Source of the DNA: Branchiostoma lanceolatum
Taxonomy: Eukaryota; Chordata; Leptocardii; Amphioxiformes; Branchiostomatidae
Assembly (NCBI RefSeq): GCF_035083965.1
Contig: NC_089724.1
Location: 19,610,974-19,674,973 of the forward strand
Length of the DNA: 64,000 nucleotides
Direction: 5' to 3'
Shown: one piece after another, positions 50,241 through 63,617 of the stretch
Layout: every line of letters begins with the position of its first letter
Position numbering within the stretch: the stretch's first letter is position 1
Program-made: the position numbers and the translations under genes
The notes under the pieces: generated by a model
Databases searched by the model: none
What the model was told of the DNA's origin: nothing
Seen by the model: only the letters and a program-made list of their open reading frames with translations

Positions 50241-53200
50241 CATTAAGATGTTGTCAGTTACACAGATAGGGAGGATGGATAGAGGATATGGCACTTAGAA
50301 GCAAGTAAAGTGGGTAGAGGATATGACACTTAGAAGCAAATTTTATCTACTCACATAAGTTATTCTATAATGTTGAAGCTTAGATTCCCCACCCCCCTTT
50401 TTTTGCCTCACAAAATTATATGTATTAATGTGCTGAATGCAGAGATATGATATGTTACACTTGTTATCTTGGTCTAACTAGAAACGGGCCATTATCCTGT
50501 CAGAGATTTTTATGCTCAAAAAGAGATGCTTATTTCATTAGAATGTAAAAATATCGAGAGTTCTGCTCATGGCCATTAGTCATGCAAGTTGCCGCACAAA
50601 GAAATAGCACAATGTATTTGACTATCTTAAAAGTTTGTCTAGGAATCCTAATTACAGTTAGTCTTTATATATATATGAGATGCACAGGGCTTATTCACTG
50701 CCATTACATGTAGTTCAGTGCAATACTTAGTATGTTCCAGGCAAGGCCATAATATTATGTACAAGCAAGTCTTTGGCATAAGCAACTATCTTCAAGGTTT
50801 TTTTCACATGCATGCTCCTCTTTTCTTCTCTCACAACATGGCAAAAGGGCCCCTTTCTAAGTTTCTTGCATCGTTTTCTTTCTAATGACTGGTGCTCTAC
50901 TTTAGAACTGCCCAACACCACTAACATACATGTAGCTGTTTTCATGTGATATCCTTTGAAGCTTGCAATTGCACTAACACTCCATTGAGAAAATGTATGG
51001 GATCTTTGTATGGTGGTAAGTGCAAAACAGCAAGATGTCTTTGGGTACCCTGCAAATTGCTCCCTATGCAACCTCTCTGCTTTGATATGTATATCTTATT
51101 TGCAAAAATTATGTTGATCTTTCTGTGCTTCTAAAAGAAATGAGTAAAATAGTCTTCATACTGTGTGTAGTACTTTGGTGACTGAATTCATGCTTGTAAT
51201 CTTGAGAGAATTAAAGCCAATGTAAAATCAAGTTGTGCTTTCTTTCATCTTTGTGTGTTTTTCTGGAGCAACACCTTGCCTCACTAAGACATCTTGCTGG
51301 GTTGATTCTACTGTGTTACTGAGAAGTTTCACATGCTTGTGTTGAAGAGTACAACTGAAAAACATAGCTTGTAATTTTCCACAACATACTGAAGTTCACA
51401 AAAATGTAGCTTACATGATGCTATTTTTGACATCACAAGGGTGGTCTTTTATGATACCTAAAATGAAGAAAAACGATGTCCACATTCCTATTCATCAAGG
51501 TGTATATATCTTTCCCTTACTACATACAACATATATCCTACAGACACGATGGACCAAAAGATAGAAGCCCTACAACAAGACCTGTCTCTCCTGTCATCCG
51601 AGAGAAACGAAGCCATCAACAAGGCAGACAAACAACAAAATGAAATCCAGGAACTAGTAGAAAAGGTTCAGTCCCAGACGGTTCTGCTGAATGCCACCTC
51701 TACAGGTGAAGAGGATGAGACTCAGCCGTTACGTCAGAAACTGTCTGAACTGGAGGATTCTCTCAAGGAGGCAAGAGCAAAATCAGACTCCTACCAACAA
51801 AAGGTAGAGGAGTTAGTTAAAACAAAGGAAGAGCTTGTGTCCTCAAAGCAAAAAGTTTCAGTACTAGAAGAACATCTCCGTGAGGCCCAAACAACTTCAG
51901 AGTCTAGTAAAGTCAATGCTGATGAGCTGTCTAGTAAGCAAGAAGAAGTCCTTTCTTTAAGAAAGAAACTGGAAGAATTGGAGGGCAGCCTGGAGGAAGT
52001 AACTTCAAGTGTAGATTCCAACAAAGAAAAGATGTCCAAGAAAGATGAAGATCTTCTCTCCTTGAAGCAGAAGATTCTAGACCTGGAGCAGGCTGTAAAA
52101 GACTCCACAGCAGAAACAGAACAATACAAAGAGAAAGCTGAGAAATTTGAGAAGACAATGGAAGACTACAAGACAGCCCTGAGTGATCATGAATCTTTTG
52201 TGGAAAACCTGAACAAAGAAGTAAAGGAACTGAAGTCTGAGCTTGAGGAGGAAGTGAAGAGTCACCAAGCTGCAAAGACACAGGTACTGGAATTAGAACA
52301 CAAGGTTGAAGAGCTGGACACAGCAAATAAAACAATAGCAGGGTCAACTAGAAAAGGAGACAAGGAAAAGCAGAGGCTGGAAAAGGCTCTTAAAGAAGCC
52401 AATACATCCCATTTGGAAACCAAGAAACATAACTTAGAGCTGGAGAAGAAGTTACAGGAAGCTGAAAAACACCTGGGAGAAGCCAAGAAAAGGGAGCAGC
52501 TAGCTAAGAAAGATGTGAAGTCTGCCAGAGAGAATCTGAAAACAGCAGAGGAGCATGTAGCTGCGAATGAAAAGTCTATAAAAGACTTCAATAATCATGT
52601 TGCAGAGCTTAAGGAATCTGAGGGGAGTCTCAAGAAGCTGTTGGCCTCAGCCCAGGAACAGGCTGATAAACTCACAAGCCTCATGACTGAAAGAGAAAGT
52701 GCAATTAAAGAGTTAAGAGAGGATGTTGCTACCAAGGAAGCTGCTGTGAGGGAGAAGGAGGGAGAAGTTGGGTCCTTAACTCAAAAGCTTGATGAGATGC
52801 AAAAGGTACGGAGCATTACAATGTTGTTGCTCTTTTACACACATTACACAGGCCTCAAAATTCCCATGAGCAAGTTGATGAAGAAAATTACAAATACTGT
52901 GAATGTAGACAAATTCATGATAAAATGTTATCCTCACTATAAGTGACTGTAAAAGTTATCAGTTTAGCTGACTTTTAAAAACCGAAGGTAAAACACAGAC
53001 AACCATAACTAATTAGTTATGAGTTTGATTTTGTATCTTAAGCAATAGCTTTGATGTTCAAAAACGATGTGATGCTTAAAGGTATTCATGAGTTCCCCAC
53101 TCCTACACAGCTGCACCAGCAGGATAAGGACACCTGCAGCAGCCGACAGGAGGAAATAACACAGCTGCAGACTCAACTGTCTGAGGTCAAGAAGCAGCTG

Positions 53201-56200
53201 CAAGAGAAGGAAGCTTCAGAGAATGAGGTAACTCCTTGACCTGGAAATAAAGTCAAAACATCTTAGATGTTGCAGTAATGTTGCCAAAATGTCTTGTAGT
53301 ATTTTACTGAAAAATGATTTTCATCATACGGTGTCTTCACATGCTGATGGCATTCTTTTTGTCCCTCATCTTTCATATCATGGCTAAATCACACTTGTTG
53401 TTATCCAAGAGAATGCTAGAAAAGCCATTTGGCACCCAATCCCTATTGGTTCCAGAATCAGGCAGCAGGGAGAAGGTTAATGACATCTAGATGAAAGGAC
53501 TGGCAGTTTGGGGCATTTAAAGCTTGACCATCATTTGTTTCCTTACAGATGAAAAGTCAGGTTGCGATGTTGTGGAACCAGACCCAGGCTGACAAGAATG
53601 CCTTACATGATGCAGAGAGTGTCTCCAGGCAGCTGGAAACCCAGGTGGAAGGGCTGAAAGGACAGCTGAAGGAGAAGGAAGACCGTGCCTCCATGTTGGA
53701 GAAGGTTAGTCAGCAGATGCTGTGCTGGAAGGTTGTGTTTTATGGTTGCAGTGACTTTCAATGTTGTAGATCGGTCTGGTCTTTTCTAATCTTCATTGTG
53801 AGCAGTCATGTATGTGACAGGCCTAGTTAGCCACACATACACTAATCACAAGAAGATCTCAAATTACAGCCATGAATTTGGCCATGAAATGGCATTTGTG
53901 TCACTGATTGGCAGCAATTTTACTGTGTGTCACAGTTCTTGACCTCCTGTGCTGCCTATCCTCTGTACCAACTGGAATGATCCTTACCTTATAAGATTTT
54001 TACTATGACAACTTCAATCTACTCATAGCATGTTCAATGATGAATGTTTACCTCTTGTTTTAGGATCTTGAGATTGTGAGATCAACTGTTAGTGACTACA
54101 AGGCAGTCAGAGAAGATCTTGAGAAGGTAGGACTTGTCTCTCCTTATTAGCTCCTCTTTCAAGCCAGCTAGTTTACCCACTAATGAATCATTGGTCTAAG
54201 TACGTTCTTCAGTGTGCAATTCTGAGGTTGACTGAGTAGGTACAGAAAGATTTCTGTTTTTTTGGTGGTCTCAATACTGTATGCTTTTTACCTGCACAGA
54301 CACGGTCCCGGGAAGTTGACATGAGAGCCACCTTGCTGTCCATGACAGCACAGCAGGAAGAGAGGAACAGCACCATCAACAGTCTGGAGGATTCCCTGAA
54401 CACCCTGAAGCAGGAACTGAAGGAGAAGGTGGATCAAGCCAAGGTAGCTCAGGAGGAACAACAAGCTGCAAAGGTACAGGAATAAAAGCATGTCCAGAAG
54501 TCTGATTGTAATGTGGTATGATTAAAGACATGGAAGGAAACAAGATGAAATGTCTGTTACATACCTGAAAGATCTGATCATGACTTAATCTGTCCTTTTA
54601 TTGAGCAGAAGGAGAAAGAAGATGCTGCCAAGAAAGTAGAAGAGTTGGAAGCTCTCCTGGAGGCGAAGGAAAAGCGGCTGAAGACCAAGACTGCTACCAT
54701 CAAAGAACTGATGGAGAAGGCTGACCAGGAGAGGATGAAGGCTGAGGGCGAGAGGAAGAAATATGAGATTGCTTTCACAGGTTTGCCAATGACATCTACC
54801 TGTATGTACTAAATAAAGCACTGTTGGCTGGACCATGTAATGGGTTTGGATGTTGCTGATACAGTGAATTTACCCTAATATATGTAGTGATGATTTGCTG
54901 GTGTAAAGTGGTGTTGAGTAAGAGATCTTTGTTCCTATTCTCTTTAGACGTGCAGGGTAATGAGACGGTGATCTCAACCCTGAAGCAGGCTCTGGAGGAG
55001 CAGGAGGCTACCATGGCAACCCAGGACAAGGTGCTGGAGAGCAAACAGGAGGAGATCCAGACATTTGCAGATGGTGAGTCAAATCCTCACACAGCCAGTC
55101 TGGCAGTAGCTACCAAGCATCTACTCGCCTTAAAAAGGATTTGTACATTGATTTGAAATAATTGTTAGGCTACAAATTTACTGCCTCTGACAATGCAGAA
55201 GAATCTCCGGGCAATCCATCACACGAGGGGGAAACTTCTATTTTGACCATATTATGTAAAGGACTCTGATTAGGCCAAATGCTTACCTATGCCTTTTTGA
55301 TGTACAGAACTGGAAGACTTGCAAAAGAAATACTCAGAGCTCTTGGAGTCGTCTGATGTCAACAAGAGGGAACTGAAGAGAACAATCAGCAACTTGGAAC
55401 ATCTGAAGTTGAACTACGAGCAGGCTGACACCGACAGGAAGGCAGCACAGGAGGAACTGTGTAGTGTGAAGGAGGAAAAGGATGGGCTGCAGGAACAGGT
55501 GAAAATTTTATTGGCTTCATGTACTGAGAAACACATACTTAAAACATTTACAATTCATATTTACTTTACAAAATCACTTAACAGGATGAACCATTGTTTT
55601 ATGTATGAATTGGCATGTATGCCAGCTAAAAAGCTTCTTAATTGAATTTAGTAAGTCAGTATTTGGTCTTTTTGTATTTTTGATTAAATCAGTATTTGGT
55701 CTTTTTGTATTTTTAATCAATCTTTTGATTTGCTTCAAAGTTGAAGACCCTGTCTGAAAATGTCCAAGAGCTGGAGCGAACACTTTACTCTACAAAGAGT
55801 GAGGAGGGGGCACTTCAAAATGAAAAATATCGTTTGGAGGATGCTCTTGCTGACAGCAAAAAGGAAGTAGAGGTAAATGAATTACTATAGATTGTCCAAA
55901 TCATTGTATTTAGAAATTCATTTGCTAGTATACACATGCAACAAAGATGATGTTTGGAGTATTGACTATTTTGATAATGCAGGGGACAAGCATTTTTGAG
56001 CTATGTTTTTACAACTCTTATTGATTCTGTCTTTGTCAAGCTTATCTGAAATACTGCCTTACTATGAGACCTTACAAATCCTGAAAAAGCATTGATCTGT
56101 TTTAGAAGTACAAACTAAATCTGTATTTGTTGAACGCATAGAACATGAACACTTATTTTCTTTTAACAACGTCATCATGGATGATATTCTATCAACATTA

Positions 56201-59200
56201 CATTCTCTCTGGTAGGCCCTTGAGCAGTGGCTGTCAGAGTCAAGAAAGGAGTTGGAGCAAGTGAAAAAAGAGCATGAGCTGGGAGAAAAGAACAACACTG
56301 ACAAGGTAAGCTGGAAATGTCCTGGAATGGATGGTCAAGATCTACATCATCGATGAGTATCTTTTAAGTGCTTATGTAGATACAGAATTGTGTATGTTGA
56401 TTGTGAATAGGAGTGCTAAGAACTAGCTGAGTGTTTGACTGATGTTGACTGCCATGTTTCACAGGAAGCCCTGGAGGACACAGTAAGGCAGCTGAAGCAG
56501 GACCTGGAGGCAGTTCAACAGCAGAAGGAGGAAGAGCTTGCCCAGTGGAGGAGTGAGAGAGACAGTCTTGTGTCTGAATTAGAGAAACAACTCAAGGCCA
56601 TAGTTGCCAGGGAAAAGGCCACGCAGGAGTCGTTGGCAGATGCAGAAGAAGAGATCAAGACATTAAAGACTGAGAAGGAAGCAGTAAGCATCATAACTAG
56701 GTTACCATAGACCAGTAGGGCTTAATCTTTCCTTGTGTGTGCAAGTCAATGTCCAGGTCTTGCATACATCATGGAAAAAGTAGGCAGTAGTAAGTTCAGG
56801 GCAATAGACATTTTACAGCACGAGGATGTCCAAAATGTTGGTAGCATTTGATATTAGGTTGTCAATTCCTGGAAGGTTGGTCCAAGTACCCTTAAAGGAT
56901 GTTGGCCTTTCCATTGCTTTTAGCTTTTGCCAACCCTGACTTAAAAATCAGGATACCTTCATATTTTAACAACAGAACACAGCTGTATAACCACCATTAC
57001 CATATTACATGGATAATGCCATAAAGCTTGCACTGCACGATTAGAAGATTACTAGTTGCCTCTTATTGCTTGTCCTCCACAGACCCAGGAGTCGAGTGAC
57101 CGTCTGACAGCCCTGCAGAGCCAGCTGGACGAGTGTTACTCCACCATCTCTCACCTGGAGGAGCAGCTGAAGCAGCAGACCAGCGGCCCAGCCACCCGCC
57201 GAGGCAGGCGCAACACCCGCTCCGCCATGATCAGTGAGGACCAGCTGCGCAGGGAGCTTGATACCTGCCGCAAACAGGTACTGTTTGGATGAATTTTTTG
57301 TTTGCTGATATTAGTAAGTCATCTGGACTGTACAGTTTTCAGATTACACTTTTCTTTTATCAGCTCTTGGTAATGCCTAAATTGTCTTTGATCCAGAACT
57401 TCTAGAGCACCAACATTTATTACCTTTACTTTTGCCTTTACAAAAGCTGCAAGAGGAGTATGGGCAGTACCTAGCTGAATATGCACAGGTAGAGGCCTGG
57501 TGTGACACTCTGTAGTGCAGTGGTGTGTTTCCTCCATAGCAGCTGGTTTCTTTCAGCTTTAGAATTTTCATTATACTGAAATATGATATACATTGTACCA
57601 TATTGACTGACAAAGTTATAAAGGCTTGAACCATGCAAATTTTAGAATAAGTACAAACTTCATTTTCACTTAACCTGTCTTATTTGTTACTTGTCTATTT
57701 CAATTTTCAATACATTATGGAACAAAGAGCAAAACAGGTATAAAGACATCTCTGCTACAATGTAGTTGCTGTCCTAGATTAGCAATCATAGCTGTCAGTT
57801 CTTCTCAACGACTAAAATACTGAAAAAAAGTTAAGATCAAGATCTAACCTACAAAAAGCTCTAGAAATCCCCTAGTAGCTCCCACTTGTAGAATAGTACC
57901 TAACACAGTACTTATTCCCACAGTTGGTAGAGGAGCAGCGTGCCAAGGAGAAAGTGTCTGATAACCTTGACAAGGCTGTCAGGGCAAAGGACAAGATCAT
58001 TGATGAGCTGAAGAAGTCCAACCAGGACCTACAGAGGGAACTCTGGGCACAATCGGTTGGTTCATTTAGACTGATGCCATCAATGATAATATTATGTTAG
58101 TGCAGTAAACCTGAGTGGCACTAAACAATTGCTTGATTAATAGCCTTTGGCAAAATCAATATACAGCATAACCTTCCCCATGCTGTGACCATTGCTATTC
58201 CTTAGTTCGTTTTTAATCCAGCAAAAGTCAGTGGCTCAGGAAATATGGGTTACACTTGCTGAATTTCTTTTGGCTCCATAATAACAATTACTCTTGGCAC
58301 ATGCACATGCACATAAATGGGATGTTTACTTTTTAAGGACGAGCAAAGTCACCATGCGAGCAGTAGCAGTATTGAAAGTGCCATCATCAAACAAGAGGAG
58401 GAGGAAGAGGACATAGAAGCTGCTGAGGAGGTATGGAATTTTACATGCCATATTAAAGCTAGGCAGTTTTAGGAAAAGATTGAACACATATACAAAAGAA
58501 AGGACATTTCTTTGTTAGATGACCTTCAAACGCTTTTTCATTTGACAGGCTACAGAGGAAGGAGACGGGCCAATCGTGTTTGACGAGAGTGAGATTGTTG
58601 ATGAGGAGGGGAACAGGAAGCGACGCTTCCCGTCTGTCCATCTGGAGATGGACGTCACACCTGTGGTCACCAAGCGTAAGACAAAAACCACACGAGCTGC
58701 AGGGAGTCGCAAGGGGAGGAAGAGGAAGAGTGAAGAAATGGTGGTATGGATGCGAGATTTCACAAATTTTCTTTTGTATGTAACATTTGGATTGAATGTC
58801 TTCTGATGCCTACTTGCTTATTCGTTTAAAAATCATTAATGCTTCCACATATGTAGTAAAGCTCAATAAATAATCCTTCCCAGAATGCTTTACCAATTCC
58901 AAATGGCATGTCTACTACCCTTGCATCAACTCCTTTACACTTCTAAACAAACATTAAGTTTACCTTTTACTGACTTTATAGAATAAGAATGTGCCACATT
59001 CATTCACAGTATTTCTAGATATCAATCGTAAATGACTACTTTCTGTACACATCCCTTTTTTCTTTCAGTGAAGGGATATTAGCTTGACAAGGTCATTTTG
59101 GGCATGTGTGTGTCCTGAGGAATGTTGTGTGTGTTTTTACAGGAGAATGAAGACCCCAAGGTCGACACCCCTGCCACAAGAACCCGCAGGAGAAAGAAAG

Positions 59201-60535
59201 TCCCCAAGACATCTGTGAAACAGGAACCTGTATCACCAAGTAAGGAACCACTCCTTCCGGAGTTTGATGATTGAAGTTGTCTGATTAAGCCTAAAATTAA
59301 GTCAGTGTCATGTATAAATGTCTTAACATTAAAGAAGACTTATGAGGCTCGAAAATGGACAAGATTTTTGTTGTTTGTGTTGATGTTTTGTTGTTGTCTT
59401 TTCAGACCCTTCAGAGATGCATGTACCAGAGACTCCAGAGGATCAGTTGCCACTCAGCTCACTCCGTGGGAGCAAAAGAACAGCCCTCTCCAAAATTGGT
59501 GACTATGTCAGCAACTCGCCTATGGCCAAGTCAGGTGAGAAAGCCTGGTCATATGTTCTGTCAGCTTGTACATGAAGATGAAATGTTGGACGCCGCTAGA
59601 TTTTGCATGCAGAATTTCGATAGATAAGTAAATGTGCACCTATTCCACCAGAGCTATGGAATAGTTTGGATAATTTTGTCTTCCTAGTATTGTAACTGAA
59701 CATATCAATGCCATGCCACACAGCTAAGAAGATAGTGGAGGCTGCAGTGGGAATGGCATCTCCAACCAAGTCACCTGTTTCCGAGTCCCCTCCCAGGCCC
59801 ACAGAGAAAAAGAAACGTCGGAAACTTTACAAGACTGACATCTCTGCACCATTCGAGTGCCCTCCACATCAAGTAAGGAATGATTTGTACCTTTGTGTTG
59901 ACCCCCCATAGGTGAGGCAACAGCTGTGGCTGCATGAATAAGTATTGGACTTCACATTAATAGTACATGTAGATCAATGGATCAAGCCCTGCTGTTAGCA
60001 AAAATGATATAGAATGTTTTGGTCAGTTCTTTGTTATTCTTCTCTCATGTCCACCCTGCTACAAATGCTTGAATGAGGGCAACTTACAAATGGCAGCCTG
60101 CTGCATGCCAGTGTCATCTCTTATTCTTTAGTGCTAGTACCATAGCACTAAAAGATTAGAGGATCAGATGCTAGAATACAGTGCTGAATTACATGTAGAT
60201 GATCATAAGTGTTAGGATATAGAAATTATAGAATCTACCACCATTTGTCGGTCACAAGTGTTAGGATAAAGGTAAATATAGGTAAATACTTTTACCTTCT
60301 AAGTCATACAAAGTCTTGCCCAATGTCGAAATACCCAAATACCATGATAGAATGCCAGCCATGGCAAGGTACTTACACAATTTGTCAGCTGTTCCAATAA
60401 AGTTGTTGATTCAAAATAAAATAACTGTTTATTTGCTTTTCATTGTAGATGATGTCAACTGGGATCAATGAGCCGGCAGAGGATGCACACTCGATTGTGA
60501 CTAGGCGACTAAGGACGAGAGCACACAAGAAATAA
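42902..60535 (+). CDS. KIF20B: Kinesin-6 family protein, long isoform of about 2,170 aa (KIF20B/MPP1-like)
   Basis: Thirty-eight exons keep one frame. Starts run 42902, 43181, 43516, 44019, 44326, 45005, 45440, 46059, 46427, 46838 (motor), then 47194, 47696, 48254, 48513, 48841, 49198, 49509, 49722-49851, 51544-52805, 53111, 53549, 54064, 54300, 54609, 54948, 55308, 55741, 56216, 56465, 57083, 57447, 57924, 58338, 58549, 59143, 59406, 59724 and 60449-60535. Motor marks: P-loop GVTNSGKT (156-163), switch I NHCSSRSH (375-382), switch II DLAGSE (410-415), and the long loop-6 insertion of kinesin-6 between them. An acidic linker and about 1,400 residues of coiled coil follow. The tail matches human KIF20B: RKRKSEEM, KIGDYVSNSPMAKSAKKIVE, RRKLYKTDISAP and VTRRLRTRAHKK. 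KIF20 kinesins act at the central spindle in cytokinesis. Exon 34 may end at 58740 or 58743. Confidence 0.93.
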
Positions 60536-62461
60536 TTTGGCGGAAACAGGCGGGGGCAGGCTGGTGACATGAATATAACAACACATATCGTCGTATAAAA
60601 GATATTTTCTACAGATGTGTATATATAAGCAGTCACTATTATAAGAGAGCAGATTTTGTTTTTGTAAGGAATAACTAAGGATAAAGATGGCTTTCTGCAT
60701 CATCAAAGGGTTTTCCATTTATATTAGTGAACATTTTACCACATAAGATATCTTGATATTAAAGTACTGGTAGATTTATAACAATTCACAAAACAACTAT
60801 ACTTTTCAGCAGAAATCCATTGTGAAACATTCAGACATGCAAATGAATCTGCTACTTTGTTTCAGTGGACTTAAAACTGTACAGATATATCTATGATCTA
60901 TGCTCAAATGATTTCATCTCTTACTTCCAAGATTCCAGCTTCTATTCCTGGAGAATATGCTTGATTTTGTTTTACTATAACAATCCTTAAGTTTTTACTC
61001 TTTAAAATAATGGTTACTTAATTATATGTACTTAAACTGTCCACTTTTAGATACTTTAAGAAATAAAGGTACCATGCAACAAATGTTTTTCCATGTACAT
61101 CTTCCTTTCTGCCTAACCTGTGGTATTAAAATAAAGTTGAATTTCTAACAACATTTACTATACTAATGTTGAGAGCAAGCTACCAGCTTGTGGATAGACT
61201 ATTAGCATTCTGAATTAAGTTTTGCTCTCCGGTGCACCACTTCATGTCACTAACATATTTAAATCCTACCTTCATGTACTTCATGCAACAAAAAGTCTGT
61301 AAACAAGATACTATATTACTGCCCATTTTCATGATTCTAGCTTCTTAACCGAGAAGTAGTTAAACCCAGTGATAATATATGGACTAGGACGACTGAAGGT
61401 CATATTTAATAAGACTAAATGTTCTCTCAGTTCATTTACTATACATCATTCATTTCTTTGCTAGAGGGTCAACCTGGGCTGGATTGTTAATGGGCGTGAC
61501 CCTGGTTGGGAGGGTGCCAGCTGCGCCTTGGGTGTTAGTGAGGTATTTTGTCAACCAGACATGTCCAGGAAGATTTATGATCTGTTGCTGGTGATTAGGC
61601 ACTTTCAATGAGCTCTGGGATGCTCTTATTTACTTAGCGTGGCAAGAAAAAGAAGGCAAACTTCATATTCATCCTAAGAACTTTACTATCAGCATGTTTC
61701 TATATAAACTTGACTGGGACTGCATCAGGTACATTGTACCTACACTTTTCGGGTGCATAGGCCCAGAACACTTCCAACATGCATGACTGCACACCCGATA
61801 TGTTGATCCTATGGTTAACTTGTCTGGACTGTCATCAATGGAATGTCAAGCAGACTATACAATGAGTGTCTCATGGCTGATTACAATAACTGACACAATG
61901 ACTCAATTGGAACTCACCTTGCAGTCATGCATCAAAAGATAGGAGTAAGGGGTCAGACAATATTCCTACATTCAAAGTCAGAATGTGCAAGGATACGTTT
62001 TATTACATGTTTATCGGAAAAAGCTGGATAAAGATGTGCACTGTACATTATACATGCTTCTTGGGTACATATATGAATAATGAACAATTATGAAGTACAG
62101 TCAACTGCATCCTGCAGAAATAATTCATGAGATCAAAAAAAAAAGTACATTGTGTATAAATTGCAAATGGCACTAAAAGGCACAAGGAACACAATGAGTC
62201 ATTGAAGATGCAGTCACCAGTACCTTATGCAGTGACCCCAGACTTGTAAAGAAGATTTTCAGCACTTAATCTTTTTCACAAAGAATGGCTATTTCCTTTT
62301 CTCAATATAAAGTTCATAAATGTCAAAAGGAGAGAAGTCTTGCACAGTGACACCAAAAAGGGACATAACAAAAGCATCATAGACATCTATCAAATATCAT
62401 GACTGTCATACTGGAAATGTGGACTACTACTCCTGCAAAACGTTTCCAAAAGAAGTATGCT
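60536..62461. other. Kinesin 3' UTR and convergent intergenic region
   Basis: AT-rich, no coding exon. AATAAA at about 61062 and 61129 are candidate polyadenylation signals for the long kinesin transcript. The right part is probably the NHP2 3' UTR (minus). Confidence 0.4.
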
Positions 62462-62945
62462 TTAGATTGGTCTAGGCAAGGTCGTCACATCTGTCAGGCA
62501 CTCGTCATAGCTGGTCTGGTAACTTTCATTAGGCTTCAGTAGCACACAGCAGGTTGGGCGCTTGGACCCCGCTGCCTCTCCAAGATCCTGGAAAAACATC
62601 AACAACAATATCAAACCTTTACTCTGCCTACTTCCAGAATTACCCAACATATTAGTTCATGACACGGATAACACTAGTAATGAACTGACCTTGTTTACTC
62701 CTAGTTCACTATGCAAGCTTCACAAGGTAAAAGATATGATAGTGAAGTTTTTTTATAGCTCGATTGCACAGCAAGTTTTGTGACAGTGTTAACCTTGTTG
62801 TGACACAACTGGGGCATTCAGCATCCTCCCCAAACATACCTGTTTGGCTGGCACATAGCAGTACGGAATCTTGGCATCTTCACACACAACAGGTAGATGG
62901 CAGTACACTTCTATGGGCGTTGTGTCACCAGCAATCAGTACAATT
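62462..62945 (-). CDS. NHP2: H/ACA ribonucleoprotein subunit NHP2, last two exons (partial)
   Basis: Exons 62945-62840 and 62587-62462 join at phase 0. The first encodes [18 protein letters not shown], then [15 protein letters not shown]. The second encodes [20 protein letters not shown], a YDECL motif and a terminus ending LPRPI. These align closely with the C-terminal half of human NHP2, an L7Ae-fold protein of H/ACA snoRNPs that guide rRNA pseudouridylation and of telomerase. The upstream exon must end in phase 2 (GG) and encode the RGVKEVQKF region; I cannot find it up to 64000, so the 5' part lies outside the window. About 76 residues are present of roughly 150. Confidence 0.88.
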
Positions 62946-63557
62946 CTGTAACACAGAATGCAAAGTTAAATGTATGGATACCAGTGTTCTCGCCAGCGCC
63001 CGTCCTCCCGTCATTTGACGGGTTTTTGTCGCTCATGACGGACAAAATTTTTGCCCAACCCGTCATTTTTAATGGACAAAAATTGGTGTGTGAAGATATT
63101 TAGACAGAGCTTAGAATTTTCAAAAACTCCAGAGGATCAGCGGAAGTTCGTGACGAGGGCAATCTAGATCATTTCTAATGCCCGCCGGCGACAACCCCAG
63201 CAACACACAGAGAGCGCCGTGGTGGTTGCTAGTAATATTTGGTGGCCGCCGAAAACTCGGTGTCATGCGCCGCCCTCCCCACTACAGTTTTGGCCGGTCG
63301 CATCAGGCTGACGTTTATTTCTGTTTTGTCCCTCTCGGTTCACCGTCAGTTATTGTCATCAAAGAAGCCTTAAAATTCAGAAATACTCCTATAGCTATCA
63401 GGCTTTCTGTAATCTGTGTAAACAGTATTAAAGTTCAAGCCGCGGCGGCTGAGTAACATGCTTTCCTCCCGCAAGAAATGGTAAACAGGCGTCAGATATT
63501 GTAATCCACCAATCACAGCGCACGTCTCCGTCGCATCAAGAAAAAACGACCAATGAC
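62946..63557. other. NHP2 intron or upstream with repeat-like sequence
   Basis: No NHP2 exon is found. Around 62990-63080, GACGGG and GACGGACAAAATTTTTGCCC motifs alternate with inverted copies (CCCGTCATTTGACGGG), suggesting a mobile-element remnant. The open frame at 63178-63456 resembles nothing I know. Confidence 0.35.
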
Positions 63558-63585
63558 ATGCGAGTCTCGCTACTCGCGAGATTTC
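63505..63585. promoter_or_regulatory. CCAAT and CTCGCGAGA promoter-like cluster
   Basis: CCAAT at 63509 and 63550 and CTCGCGAGA at 63573 lie just upstream of the ATG at 63618. The GC-rich setting resembles a TATA-less promoter, as at 7454. Confidence 0.4.
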
Positions 63586-63617
63586 AGCTAAGCGTGAATT
63601 TGCGAGATGTTAGGGGA

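Noticed and set aside
52806-52946. Continuation of the frame past kinesin exon 19
   Set aside because: A good donor (AAAAG-gtacgg) is at 52805 and the extension is AT-rich with no tail-like composition, unlike the extension of exon 18.
63178-63456. 92-aa plus-strand frame upstream of NHP2
   Set aside because: No recognisable domain, and it lies in repeat-like DNA.
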